Notes under the pieces: model-generated | Databases searched by the model: none | Told to the model about the DNA's origin: nothing | Seen by the model: only the letters and a program-made list of their open reading frames with translations | Translations under genes and position numbers: made by a program | Assembly: GCF_902635505.1 (NCBI RefSeq) | Contig: NC_045427.1 | Location: 622,244,665-622,308,664, forward strand | Reading direction: 5' to 3' | Length of the DNA stretch: 64,000 bases | From: Sarcophilus harrisii | Lineage: Eukaryota; Chordata; Mammalia; Dasyuromorphia; Dasyuridae | In this document: piece by piece, positions 1 through 12,300 of the stretch | Position numbering within the stretch: the stretch's first letter is position 1 | Layout of the letters: the number at the start of each line of letters is the position of its first letter

Positions 1-1170
1 TCTAAAAAAAAATACAGAAGGCTAAATGGGGGTCAAGAAAAAAGTAAAATTTTGTTTTAAACTTCTGGCAAAACTTGGTTCTTTTTGAGTTTCAATCAAC
101 ATCCATCTTGGAAACAGAGCCAGTTACTTTACTTGGAAACTAGCCAGAGCTAGCCATAAGCATAGGACCATGCTAAGCATTCCTGATGAACCTTTATTTC
201 ATTTTTTTCCAGTTGAATATTTTTGTTCTAGGGAATCAAACATTGTCATTGAATATGCTGTTTTTTATCTCAATTTCTCCTATGGGGAAATTGCCTGTTT
301 CTGTGCTTTCTGTGGTACTTTGTACAGTAAGAGTCCCAGCAAAATCTATGCAGCTTAATTCTTAAGACATTTCCAAATTAAAGTGTTTTGTCAATCCAAA
401 TTTTCCATAACTGGTGGGCTTAGAGAGTATGTGCATTGGTATCCATGAAGCAATGAATAACATCAGCCATTATCCTCAGCAAACAAATAAACAAAGACAT
501 CTAGTGACAGATGAACTTCAAACCATCTCAATAGGAACTGGAGATCCAGGGTGAATTGGGAGTCAAACTTTTACCTCTGGGGAGAAGCCAAACTGCCATG
601 TGTGAAAAGTTCTCAGCAGCATATAAACAACCCAGACCATTACACTAATAGTTCCCTGTATTAAACAGAAATGGGGTTCCAAACAAAGTTTCTCCAATGA
701 ATCATTCCACTAACATTTTTCTTTCTGCAACTCCTGGGAGATTAAGTACTTGCCCTTGGATACATATGGAGGGTATCTGATTTTGCCTGAACAATAAAAT
801 TCATACCTACTCTTTCCATTTCTACCTGGAAAGTAATCTGTATCTTTGTATTCTTCCAAAGTGACTGGTAATGAGTCTTGGACAAAGTAAGTATTTAATA
901 ACTGTTGATAGGGTGAATATTTATAAGAAAAAAAGTACATGTGGATTCTAGACCTCAATGGCTCTATGTCTTGAATTTGTACTGTACCAGAGAAATGAGG
1001 AAGTCTTAGAGAATTTCTTCTGGTGACAGCTTGTCTCATAGGAAAATATAGCTTGAAGAATATATTCAGAAGTAAGAATATTCCCATCTCCTAAGAAAGA
1101 CAATGTGATGTCATGGAGAAGGTATTGAAGATAGAGTGAGGAGTACTGACTTTGAATCCTTTCTGAAACA
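1..1170. other. AT-rich stretch, no gene recognised
   Basis: No coding region or full repeat recognised. On the minus strand about 830-905 matches the very old mammalian repeat with the theme 'ttattaaatacttactttg...gaatacaaag'. A 125-codon minus frame at 710-1087 runs through that repeat and is judged fortuitous. Confidence 0.4.
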
Positions 1171-1174
1171 CTGG

Positions 1175-1256
<82 letters not shown>
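1175..1256. repeat. (TA)n/(GA)n compound microsatellite
   Basis: About ten TA units run directly into about thirty GA units, with one GGGA interruption near the end. Confidence 0.95.
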
Positions 1257-2080
1257 GTCATGAGCAAATCATTAAACTCAGATCATTAGTTTATGTGTGC
1301 GTGAGTGTGTATAATACTACTTAGCTTATAGAGTTATTTAGGAAAGTATTTTGAAAACCAAGTATCATATTAATGTGAGTTATTGTTTAGTCAGCAAGGA
1401 TAGCATGGTAGATCTTGGCAGAGATCTTTAGGGAAATTCAGTTATTTATTATGACTTATGTTCACTTGAGGAGATTAGTTTAGCTTGAACTCTTTTTGAT
1501 GAAGTTATTCTGATTCTTTGTAAGTTTTTTAACCCTTTAAATGTATGGAAATTAATAATGTATTCTAGAATTTTGCCAGAAATTGAAATCAATAACCCTG
1601 ATTTATAGTATGCCAACTCTGCCATCTTTTCATTATGATTCCCTTTAAAGTTAGGCCATTTCCCCCCTTTTCAATCCTAAAATTCTTGAGTTCTTGAAAT
1701 TTGCTCTAGTTGAACATGAACTACAAAATTGAGTGAAAGTTTGAGCATAAATTGGGATAGGTTGGAGAAGCCTATCAGCAGAAAATTGTTGATAACATAT
1801 TCTACTCCCAACATCACTAAGTACTGATTATTATTATTTTTTTTTTGTCACCAGCAACTCATCAGGCCTGTATAAGATATGAGGACCTGTAATCTACAGA
1901 AATAGGAGTACCCCCACGAATGAAATCACAAATTTTGAAGTATTGAAATATTCTATGATACACAAGAGAGATGTCATTATCAGGTAAGTGTTTAATCGAA
2001 GATTTTGATTACAATGGGTTTTGTGACTGGTATATCAAAAGTTTGAATCTTTAGACTTGAGACCTTCTGAACTCTAAATC
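1257..2080. other. No feature recognised
   Basis: AT-rich unique-looking DNA. I see no open frame of interest and no repeat I can name. Confidence 0.4.
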
Positions 2081-2083
2081 TTT

Positions 2084-2525
2084 TTTTTTTTTCAATTTTG
2101 TTGTATTTGATTTATTTATTTAATAATTTCTCCCAGTTACATTTAAAACAATTTTTTTATGTTTGTTTTTAAAATGTTTGAGTTCTATATTCTCTTTCAT
2201 ATCTTCACCCACAATTAAGAAACCACATGTGAAGTTATGCAAAACATTTCCATAAAAGTCAAGTTGTGAAAGAAAATATAGATTGCCCATGCTAATGAAA
2301 ACAAAAACCCTCAAGAAAAATTAAGTTTAAAAGAGAAAGTGACAATGCTTCAATCTGTATTCCTACACAATCAATTCCTTCTCTGTGTATGGATAGAATT
2401 TTTCATCATATGTCCTTTTTAAAGTGGATCATTGGATTGATGAGAATAGCAAAGTCATTTACAGCTGGTCATTCTACAACTTTGCTGTTAGTTTTTATAC
2501 AGTACATTTCACTTTCTGAAGTCTA
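2084..2525 (-). mobile_element. Old L1 3'-end fragment
   Basis: Begins with a T-rich run (the poly(A) tail in reverse). It then carries the landmarks of an older marsupial L1 3' untranslated region in antisense: 'cccagttacattt', 'atgcaaaacatttcc', 'tgtgaaagaaaa' and 'gcttcaatctgtattc'. It is 5'-truncated and diverged. Confidence 0.65.
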
Positions 2526-2567
2526 AATCTTTTAGAAATATTTCAATGTTGCTTTTTACGTTGATGA

Positions 2568-2580
2568 ACAGTAGATGGCG
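2568..2580 (+). promoter_or_regulatory. Weak CTCF-like motif
   Basis: ACAGTAGATGGCG matches the CTCF core CCASYAGRKGGCR except at the first base. Motif match only; no occupancy can be inferred. Confidence 0.2.
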
Positions 2581-2789
2581 ATAAAGGCAAATTAAATTGA
2601 AATGGAGATATTTGCTTACCATTATAAATTTACCCTGGAAATTATCACATGTATCCAATTAGAGGTTTGAATGGGAAAACAGATGAGTTCTATAGATTCA
2701 AAAAAACGAACCTCTAGATCACTAGAATTCCAAGAAATGTTTAGATATTATGAAAGTTTGTTTTAGGGCATTTTTGATTTAATATTCTA

Positions 2790-2990
2790 AACAACTCAAA
2801 TCTTAGTGCTGGAAGAAACTTTAGGAATCAATTCCTAAATCTAACCCCCCCCCCAATTTTATTGAAAAGTTGAAGTATAGGGAAAGCAGTGCCTTACCCA
2901 AAGTCACCCTGCAAGTTAACAGAGCTGGGACTAAAACCCCAATATTCAGTCTTGCTTTAAGTTTTTCCTTCCAGTAGGCTATGTTTTCAA
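2790..2990 (-). repeat. MIR-type SINE fragment
   Basis: The antisense CORE landmark order is present but diverged: 'aattttattgaaaagttgaa', 'ccttacccaaagtcaccctg', 'agagctgggactaaaaccc'. It carries a poly-C run near 2845. Confidence 0.6.
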
Positions 2991-3289
2991 GAACATCTTA
3001 AGCTGCATTAACTGAAAGGCAGTTGCATTCTCTGATCTCTCTCCTTTTCTCTCTTGCTCTCTCCTCCAACTTATTTCATTCCCAATCCACAAGCAACATC
3101 TGTGTCAATAAAGCCTGATTTGCAATTCCTTCAGGGTTGTTATTATCACAGCTATGTGGGCTTTTGGAGAACTGATATGCCCCTTCACACTTAGGAATGG
3201 TCCTTAATACTCTGTATTTTGTACTTAATCTATTTCAATGATCTGCTACTCCAATTCTTAGTTAGTACCAGATTTTTTTTATGTTTATT

Positions 3290-5995
3290 ATTTTGTAATA
3301 AAGTTTAAAGCTGCATATTACAAGGATATCTTCCTTAATTTTTTCCCCATGATTCCTCTGGTATTCTTGAACTTCAGTTCTTCCAAATGCATTTTTAAAT
3401 GATTTTTTTTCCAGCTCTATAAAATAAATCTTTAGTATTTTATTCATGTAGCACTGAATGAATAAAAAAAATCTTAGAATTACTATTTTATTATATTGGT
3501 TTCAGCCTACCAATGAACAACTAATATTTCAGTTGTTTAGATATGTTTTCAGTTGTACAGAAAATTATCATTGTATTTATATAGTCTTGGATTCATCTTG
3601 GCAGGTGGACATAAAGTATTTTATATAACATAGTTATTTTAAAAGAATTTCTCTTTCTGTATTTTCCTTTTTTTGGAGTTTATAGAAATGCTAATAATTT
3701 GTGTATCTTTATTTTATATTCTACAACTTTGCTAAATTTGTTAGTTACAACTAGTGTTTTAGTTGATATTCTAGTATTGTCTTAAAAAGTCATCATGTAC
3801 AAAGAATGATAGTTTTTCTTTCTTGTTTATTTTTCTTCCTCCAATTAATTTTATTATTTTTCTGTCTAGAATTTATAATATAGTGCTGAGTAACAGGGAT
3901 GATGAGAGATATCCCTGCTTCACTCCTGATTTTATTTGGAAGATTTCATGTTTATCTCTATTTCAGATAAAGTTTGGTTTTTAGACACTATTTGTCGTTT
4001 TAAAGAAAGCTCTATTGATTCCTATGTTTTCATATTAAAAACACGAAAGCATATGGTATTTTGTCAAAAAACTCTTTTCTATAGCTATTTATATAATCAT
4101 ATAGTTTTCTTCATTTTTATTATTGAGATGTTCAATTATAGTTACATTTTTCCTAGTGTTGAGCCATTCCTGCATTCCCAGTATAAATCCCACCTAGTCA
4201 TAGTCTTTTTATTCCCATTCAGTTTTTCTTCAGCTTTCTCCAACATATTTAACTTTTCTAAGATTCTAGTGATTCTTTAACTTAATTCTTATATGGTTAG
4301 GCTTATTTAACTCTGAGAGAAAAGTGTTGAAGCCCCACTCCCATCCCCTTACCACCCTTATTGAGTATAGTTTTATTGTCTGTTTCCTCTTGTAATGTTT
4401 CCTTTAAGAATTTGGATGTCATGCCATTTGGTGAATATGTTTGCTTATATTAAGTTAGTGTTTGGTATTTCATTGTTTATAGTGCTTTTTGGCAAGATGT
4501 AGTTTCTCTTTTCATTTTTGATTAGATCTTCTTTTGCTTTTGTCTTGTCTAAGATCATGATCACTATTCCTGTCCTTTTTGATTTAGCTAACCATAATAG
4601 ATTCTATTCCATCCCCTTATTTTTATCACTGTATGTGCCTCTCTATTTCAAATATGTTTCTTATGAATGAGATATTGTTGGATTCCAGTTTCTTATCCAA
4701 TCAACTGTCTGTCTCCATTTTATACAAGTTCATTCTATTCACATTTACAGTTTGATTATTGTATCTCCCTCCTATTTTCATTTTTTCTTTTTTTTTTTCT
4801 GTTCCTCCTCTAATACTGAATACTACTGCATACTGTCTTCATTTATTCACCTTTCTTTTTTATCATCATCTAATTTTCTCTTATTGCCTTGAACACTATT
4901 TTTCTTGTTTTTTTATGCCTAATTGAATGTATAATTTTTGCTTGCATATGTATAATTTTTGAATGCATAAATTTTTGAATGCATAAATTTTTACTCCTTG
5001 AACCAATTTTGATAAAAATGGGATTGGAGCAATCCTTGACTCTCCTCCCACATTTTAACCCACTACATGCCTATTTTATATAAAATAATCTCCATTCTTT
5101 CTTTTCCTTTCTCTTTCTCCCAGGACAACCCTTTCCTTCCCCATCCACCTTTTCATATTATCCCAATATAATTGACTCACTTCCATGCTCCTTGTCTATG
5201 TAGAATCCTTCTAACTACTCCAATAATGATAAAGTTCTTATGTTACATTTTTCATCTTTCCATATAGAAATGTAAAAAGTTTCATCCTTTTTCATTTCTT
5301 GTGATTTATCTTTCATGTTAAACATTGTGCTTTTCTTGAGTCTTTTTGTTCAAAGGCAAATTTTCTATTGACTTGTATTTTTATCAGGAATGCTTGAAAA
5401 TCCTGTTTTTATTAAATATCCATTCTTCTTCTAAAGAATTATCCTCAGTTTTGCTAAGTAAGTTATTCTGGTTGTATTCTAGCCTTTTTGTCTTCCTGAA
5501 TATCATATCTCAATCTTTCTGCTCCTTTAATATGGTAAGTTTTATGTGATCTTGATTATGATTGCAGGTTAATTGAATAGTTTATTTCTGATTGCTTGAA
5601 ATATTTTCTTTTTTGATATGGAAGCTCTGAAATTTGGTAGTAATATTCCTGGGAATTTCATTTTGGGATCTCTTTCAGGTATTCAATGAATTCTTTTGAT
5701 TTTCATTTAGCCCTTCAGTTCTGGGAGATTGGCACATTTTTCATTAATAATTTCTTGCAATACAACATCTAGCCTCTTTCTTTGATGAAGCTTTTCATAT
5801 AATAAACAATAATCCTAAGATTCTCTCTTCTCAAACTAATTTCCAGATTATTTGTTTAAATTTTCTATTTTTAAAATTCTTTTGATTTTGTTTTATTGTT
5901 TCTTGATGTGTCATAGAATCATCAACTTTCATTTATCCAATTCTAATTTTTTTCAGTGAGCTTTATTTTTTTAACTTTTTTTCCCATTTTGTCAA
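3290..5995 (-). mobile_element. Old L1 fragment with ORF1 and part of ORF2
   Basis: Antisense L1. Part of the ORF2 reverse transcriptase lies at about 3410-4330 (landmarks 'acaactttgctaaatttgtt' and 'cctgcattcccagtataaat'). This jumps at about 4340 to the endonuclease region (4400-4760), so the end of the endonuclease and the start of RT are missing. A pyrimidine-rich inter-ORF spacer follows at roughly 4770-5250, then ORF1 sequence at 5250-5990. All frames are interrupted. The 3' end is absent, so this is an internally deleted fossil LINE. Confidence 0.6.
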
Positions 5996-6089
5996 ATCTC
6001 TCTACTTTAAAAAAGTGTGCTTTGATATACAGTCAGAATCTAGCAATTCTTTATCTGGATGTGAATTGCATTTTCCTTTGTGAATCTTT

Positions 6090-7975
6090 TGCACTTGTCT
6101 TGATTCATTGTGTTGCTGAGTTGTTGAGTCATTCATCAATTCACAATGTTGCTAATACTGTGTGTAAGTTTCCCTTGCTCTTCCCTTTTCATTTTGCATC
6201 AGCTCATACACGGTTTTCCAAGTTTTTTTCTGGAATTTGCTTGTTTATTATTTCGTATTGAGCAATAAGACAATATTATATTCATATCCCAAAGCTTGTT
6301 TATTCATTACCCAAGTTATGGACCTCTCTTTAATTTCCAATATTTTGCCACCACAAAAAAAGTCTGCTACAAATATTTTTGCACATCTAGGTCCCTTTTC
6401 CTCTTTAAAAATTATTTCTTTGGAATAAAGATCTTCTAATGATATTTCTGGATAAAAAGATATGCACTGTTTGGTTGCTTTGGGGGAATAGTTACAAATT
6501 GTTCTCCAGAATGATTGGATCAGTTCACAATTCCACTAACAGTGCATTAGTGTCTCAATTTCCTCAACAATCCCAATAATCTTTCCCAACATTTATTATT
6601 TTCCTTTTTTTGGTCACATTACCCAATCTGATAGGTGTGATATAGTAGCTCAGAGTTGTTTTAATTTGTATTTCTCTTATCAAAGAGTGATCAAAAATCA
6701 AAGAGATTTTTCTTTATAAACCTATAGTTTGATTTCTTCATTTGCAAACTGTCTGTTCATATCCTTTGACCACATGTCATTTGGAAAATAGCCTGTATTC
6801 TTATCAATTTGACTGATTTCGCTATATATTTGAGGAATGAGGCCTTTGCTGTAAAGTTCAGAAACACTTGTGGTAAAGATTGTTTCTCAGCTTTCTCCTT
6901 TCCTTCTAATCTTAACTTTGTTCCTGCAAAAGATTTTCTATTTTATATCTTCTAATGATCTCTTTCTTTTGTTTTGTCATAAACTTATAATTCATTTAAC
7001 TTCTTTATGAATTTGGATGCTATGTCACTTGACTTAGTATTGATATAACTTCATTGTTTTGGTACCTATTTAGCAAAATATAGTCCTTCCTTATTTTTTT
7101 AATTAGGTCTATTTTTGTTTTTATTTTATCTGAGATCAAGATTGCTACTTTTGCTTTTTTTTCCTTCAGAAAAAAGTATAATAGATATTCTTCCAGTCCC
7201 TTATCTTTTCTCTCTATGTATCTTCCTGCTTCAAGTGTATTTCTGAAAATTCTGTTTTTCAGATTCAAGCAGATTCTGTTTTTTTTTTTTTTTTTAATTT
7301 ACTCTGTTATCCACTTCTGTTTTATGGAAGACTTTATCCCATTCATTTTCACAATTATGATTACAACTGTGTATTTCCCTTCATCTTATTTTCCCTCCTA
7401 TTTATATTCTCTCTCCTTTTACCCTTTCCCTCCTCACCAGTCTTTTGCTTCTATCTAATGTCTCCTCTGATCTGCCCTTCCTTCTTTCAGTCCTAACAAT
7501 GTTCTCCCTTTCTACTTTGCTGTCAAGTAAAACACATTTCTATATTCAACTGACTGTGTGAGACAATACTACTGAGAGTAAGGTTTGAGCAATGCCCATC
7601 ACCTACACTCTCATCTTTACTTCCACTATAATAAGTTTTTCACTCCTCTTTATATGAAGTGATTCACCTCATTCTACCTTTCCTTTTCTTCTACATCTAG
7701 TGTACTCCTCTTTCTCATTCCTTAATTATTTTCATATCATTACTTCAAATTCACCTTATATCTTTGCTCTCTATATGTATATTCCTTCTAGATGTATTAT
7801 CAGTGACACATTTTTTGAGAATTACAAATACCTGTTTTCCATGTATAGATGTAAGCAGGTCAGCTCCATTAAAGCCCTTATGTTTTCTTTTCCATTTTTT
7901 TAGACTTCTCTTTGGTCTTGATATTGGAGATCAACTTTTTTTGTTTAGCTCCATTAGAAGATATTTTAGAAGAAT
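6090..7975 (-). mobile_element. Second old L1 fragment, internally deleted
   Basis: Antisense ORF2 carboxy-terminal region and 3' part at about 6090-6960 ('ccagaatgattggatcagtt', 'ctgtctgttcatatcctttg'). It jumps near 6990 to the endonuclease region (to about 7480), then the inter-ORF spacer and ORF1 to about 7975. Most of the reverse transcriptase is missing. It abuts an L1 of opposite orientation at about 7980. Confidence 0.6.
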
Positions 7976-7979
7976 TTCA

Positions 7980-9350
7980 GGAAAGGTCCATCTCAACTGG
8001 ACAAAAGGGAGGGGGGTTAGCCCAGTGCAGATATAGAATGAGCAGGGGAAATTTAGTAGGAGGCTCTTAGCCAAAAAAATAGGATCTCCTGGTTCAGAAG
8101 CCAATGGATCAACAGACCAGTTGTGAGACTTCCAACACAACTACAGAAGGAAAATAGTAAGTTCCTGAACCCCAGGATAACAGGTGAACCATGGGCATCC
8201 AGCACTTGAAGGAAGCCAATGCCTGTAGAGGAAACTTGGGACAATCTCCCATTTTCTCTAAGAGCAGACTTTAATCTTTAAAAATGAGCAACAAAGCAAA
8301 AAGAATTCTGATCATAGATTGTGTTTATGGAGAAGGGAAGAACAGACCTCAAACCTTGAGGACATTAAAGGCAAAATCTTTCTAGATGAAGCCTCGAAGG
8401 ATGATATAAATGGTCTTCATCTTAAAAGGCTGTCTCCATTCTCCAATTGATAAATGGTCAAAGGATATGAACAGGCAATTCTCAGATAAGAATTCTAGTC
8501 ATATGAAATTTCTAGTCATATGAAAATATGCTCCAAATCATTATTAATCAGAGAAATGCAAAGTAAGACAACTCTGAGATACCACTATACACCTGTCAGA
8601 TTGGCTAGGGGGTGTGGAAAAACAGGGACACTGATACATTGTTGGTGGAATTGTGAACACATCCAGCCATTCTGGAGAGCAATTTGGAACTATGCTCAAA
8701 AAGTTATCAAACTGTGCATACCCTTTGACCCAGCAGTGCTACTACTGGGCTTATACCCCAAAGAGATACTAAAGAAGGGAAAGGGATCTGTATGTGCCAA
8801 AATGTTTGTGGCAGCCCTCTTTGTAGTGGCTAGAAACTGGAAAATGAATGGGTGCCCATCAATTGGAGAATGGTTGGGTAAATTGTGGCATATGAAATGT
8901 TATGGAATATTATTGTTCTGTAAGAAATGACTAGCAGGATGAATACAGAGAAGATTGGTGAGACTTACATAAACTGATGCTAAGTGAAATGAGCAGAACC
9001 AGGAGATCATTATATACCTCAATAATGATACTGTATGAGGATGTATTCTGATGAAAGTGGATTTCTTTGACAAAGAGATCTAACTCAGTTTCAATTGATC
9101 AAGGATGGACAGAAGCAGCTACACCCAAAGAAAGAACACTGGGAAATGAATGTAAACTGCTCGCATTTTTGTTTCTTTTCCCCCGGGTTATTTATACCTT
9201 CTGAGTCCAATTCTCCCTGTGCAACAAGAGAACTGTTCGGTTCTGCACACATATATTGTATCTAGGATATACTGTAACCTATTTAACATGTATAGTACTG
9301 CTTGCCATCTGGGAGAGGGGATGGAGGGAAGGAGGGGAAAAATCAGAACA
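7980..9350 (+). mobile_element. L1 with 5'UTR and ORF1 start joined to ORF2 tail
   Basis: 5' untranslated region at about 7985-8283. ORF1 start ATGAGCAACAAAGC at 8284 (MSNKAKRI...) runs to about 8430. The sequence then switches to the ORF2 carboxy-terminal region (CCATTCTCCAATTGATAAATGG), the '[13 protein letters not shown]' segment near 8605-8650, the ORF2 end near 9050, and a 3' untranslated region to about 9350 with no poly(A). Everything from mid ORF1 to late ORF2, some 4 kb, is absent. In other copies here AG stands directly before CCATT at the resume point, so the gap could be a splice event or a plain deletion. A short tandem duplication ('ttctagtcatatgaaa') sits at about 8505-8525. 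Confidence 0.75.
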
Positions 9351-9351
9351 T

Positions 9352-12300
9352 AAAAGATTCTGCTCCAGCCTTTTACCTTTACTCGATATGTATCACTAAC
9401 TTTGAATGTGTTTCTTGTAAATAATATATTGTAAGATTCTGGCTTTTAATCCAGTCTGCAATCCACTTAGATTTTTTTTATGAGAGAACTCATCCCATTC
9501 ACATTCACAGTTCAAATTATTAATTCTATATTTTCTGCCATCTTATTTTTTCTAAGTTATACTTTTCTCTTTCCTTTCCCCCTTTCTCTCATTACCAGTT
9601 TTTTTTTTGTTTCTGACCACCAAATCCCTCAATCTTCCCTCTCCTTTTATATAATTTGAACTGTGAATGTGAATAAGTTCTCTCATAAAAAATCTAAGTG
9701 GATTGAAGACTGTTTCAGCTGAAGTAAAAAAAAAAAGCAGTGGTAGCAATCTTGATCTCAAATCAAGCAAAAGCAAAAATAGATCTAATTAAAAGGGATA
9801 AGGAAGGAAACTACATCTTGCTAAAGGGTACTATAGATAATGAAGTAATATTAATGCTAAACACATATGCACTAAGTGGTATATTATTCAAATTCCAGAG
9901 GAGGAAATAAGAGCTGCATGAAAAAATAGACAGCAAAACTATACTAGTGGGGGATCTCAACCTCTCTCTATCAGAATTAGATAAATTGAAGCACAAAACA
10001 AATAAGAAAAAAGTTAAGAAGGTAAATAGAATTTTAGAAAAATTAGATGATAGATCTTTGGAGAAAAATGAATGGGGATGGAAGGGAATACACTTTTTTT
10101 TTCCCTCAGTGGTACATGGACCCTATGCATTAGGACATAAAAATCAAAATCAAATACAGAAAGGCAGAAATTGTAAATGCATCTTTTTGCAGATTATGAT
10201 GCAAAAAATTTACATGTAATAAAGGGACAGGAAAAAATGAAACAAAAATTAATTGGAAACTAAATAATCTAATCCTAAAGAATGAGTGGCTGAAAAAACA
10301 AATCATAGAAACAATGAGAATTTTATCCACGAGAATGGCAATAATGAGACAACATACCAAAATTTATAGGTTGCAGGTAAAGCAGTTCTTAGGGGAAATT
10401 TTACATTTCTAGATGTTTATTTATATAAAATACGTAAGAGAAAATCAGTGAATTGGGAATGCAATTAAAAAATGTAGAAAGATAACAAATTAAAAATCAC
10501 CAATTAGATACCAGGTTTGAAATTCTGAAAATAAAAAGGAAGATTAATAAAATTTAAATTAAGAAAACTATTGAATTAAAAAACAAAACTAAGAGTTCAT
10601 TTTATGAAAAACAACAACAAAAAAGATAAACCTGTAGTTAATTTGATCAGAAAAAAGAAAAGACAATCTAATTGCTAGTATCAAAAATGAAAACGCTGAA
10701 CTTTCCAACAAGGAAGGGGATATTATAGCAATAATTAGTAGCTATTTTATCCAACTGTATGCCAATGAATGTGATAATGTAAATTAGATGGGCAAATATT
10801 TACAAATATATAGATTGCCTAGATTAACCTAGAGGAAAATAAATTACTTAAATAGTGCCATTTTAGAAAATGTTATTGAATAAGCTGTTAATTCCCTAAG
10901 AAAAACCTCCAGGGCAAGATGGATTTACAGCTAAATTCTACCAAACATTTAAAGAACAATTAATTTCAATACTATTGAAAATCATTTAGAAAAAACAGGG
11001 AAAGAAGGAATCCTGCCAAATTCTTTTTATGACACAAATATGTGCTGATACCTAAACAAGTTAGGTTTAAAACACAGAAAGAAAATTATAGACCAATTTC
11101 CCTAATGAATATTGATGCAAAAATCTTAAATAAAATATTAGCAAAGAGTTTATAGCCAGTTATCATCAAGATAATACAGCATGACTAAGTATGATTTGTA
11201 CCAGGAATGCAGGGCTGGTTCAGTATTAGGAAAACTATTAGCATAATTAACTATATCAACAACCAAGCTAACAGAAATCACATGATTATCTCAATAGATA
11301 TAGAAAAAATATTTGACAAAATCCAACACTCATTACTATTAAAAACACTAGAGAGTATAGGAATAAATGGAATTTTCCATAAAATTATCAGTAGCATTTA
11401 TCTAAAACTACCAGCAAGCATCATATATACTTGGAATAAACTAGAAGCATTCCCAATAAAATCAGCAGTGAAAAAATGTTTCCAACTGTCATCATTATTA
11501 TTCAGTACTGTATTAGGTATGTTAGCTTTAGTAATAAGAGAAGAAAAATAAATAAATAAAAATAATTAGAGTAGGTAATGAGAAAACCAAATTATCACTC
11601 TTTGCAGATGATATGATAGTATATTTAGAGAATCCTAGAGAATCATCTAAAAAAACTACTAGAAACAATGAACAACTTTAGCAAAGTTTCAGGATAAAAA
11701 ATAAATCCACATAAATCATCAATGTTTCTACTTGTTATCAAAAAAAGTCCAGCAGGAGATTAAAAGAGAGATTACATTTAAAATACCTGTAAATTATACA
11801 AAATATTTGGGAGTCTATCCAACAAAGTCAGGAACTATATGAACACGATTACAAATCACGTTCCACACAAAATCAAATCTAAGCAATTGGAAGAATATCA
11901 AGTGCTCATAGGTAGGCCCACCTAATATAATAAAAATGATAATTCTACCTAAATTACTCTGTTTATTCAGTGACATACCAATCAAACTGCCAAGAAATTA
12001 CAGAGCTAGAAAAAATAACAACAAAATTCATCTGGAACAACAAAAGATCAAGAATTTCAAGTGAATTAGTGAAAAAAAAAAACAAAAAACAAATGAAAGT
12101 GGCTTAGTTGTCCCAGAGTTAAAACTATATTATAAAGCAGCTGAGCTGTCATCAAAATCATTTGGTACTGGTTAAGAAATTGAGTGGTTGATCAGTGGAA
12201 TAGGTTAGGTTTACAAGAAGCAGTAGTCAATGACTATAATAGTCTAGTATTTGATAAACCAAAGACCCCAGTTTCTGGGATAGGAACTCATTTGACAAAA

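Noticed and set aside
710-1087. 125-codon minus frame with varied composition
   Set aside because: Runs through an ancient interspersed repeat ('ttattaaatacttactttg'); no family resemblance, no supporting splice or start context.
2990-3190. Possible third LTR (pyrimidine-rich stretch followed by 'caataaagcctgatt')
   Set aside because: The AATAAA context is suggestive, but no TG...CA ends or flanking duplication could be found.
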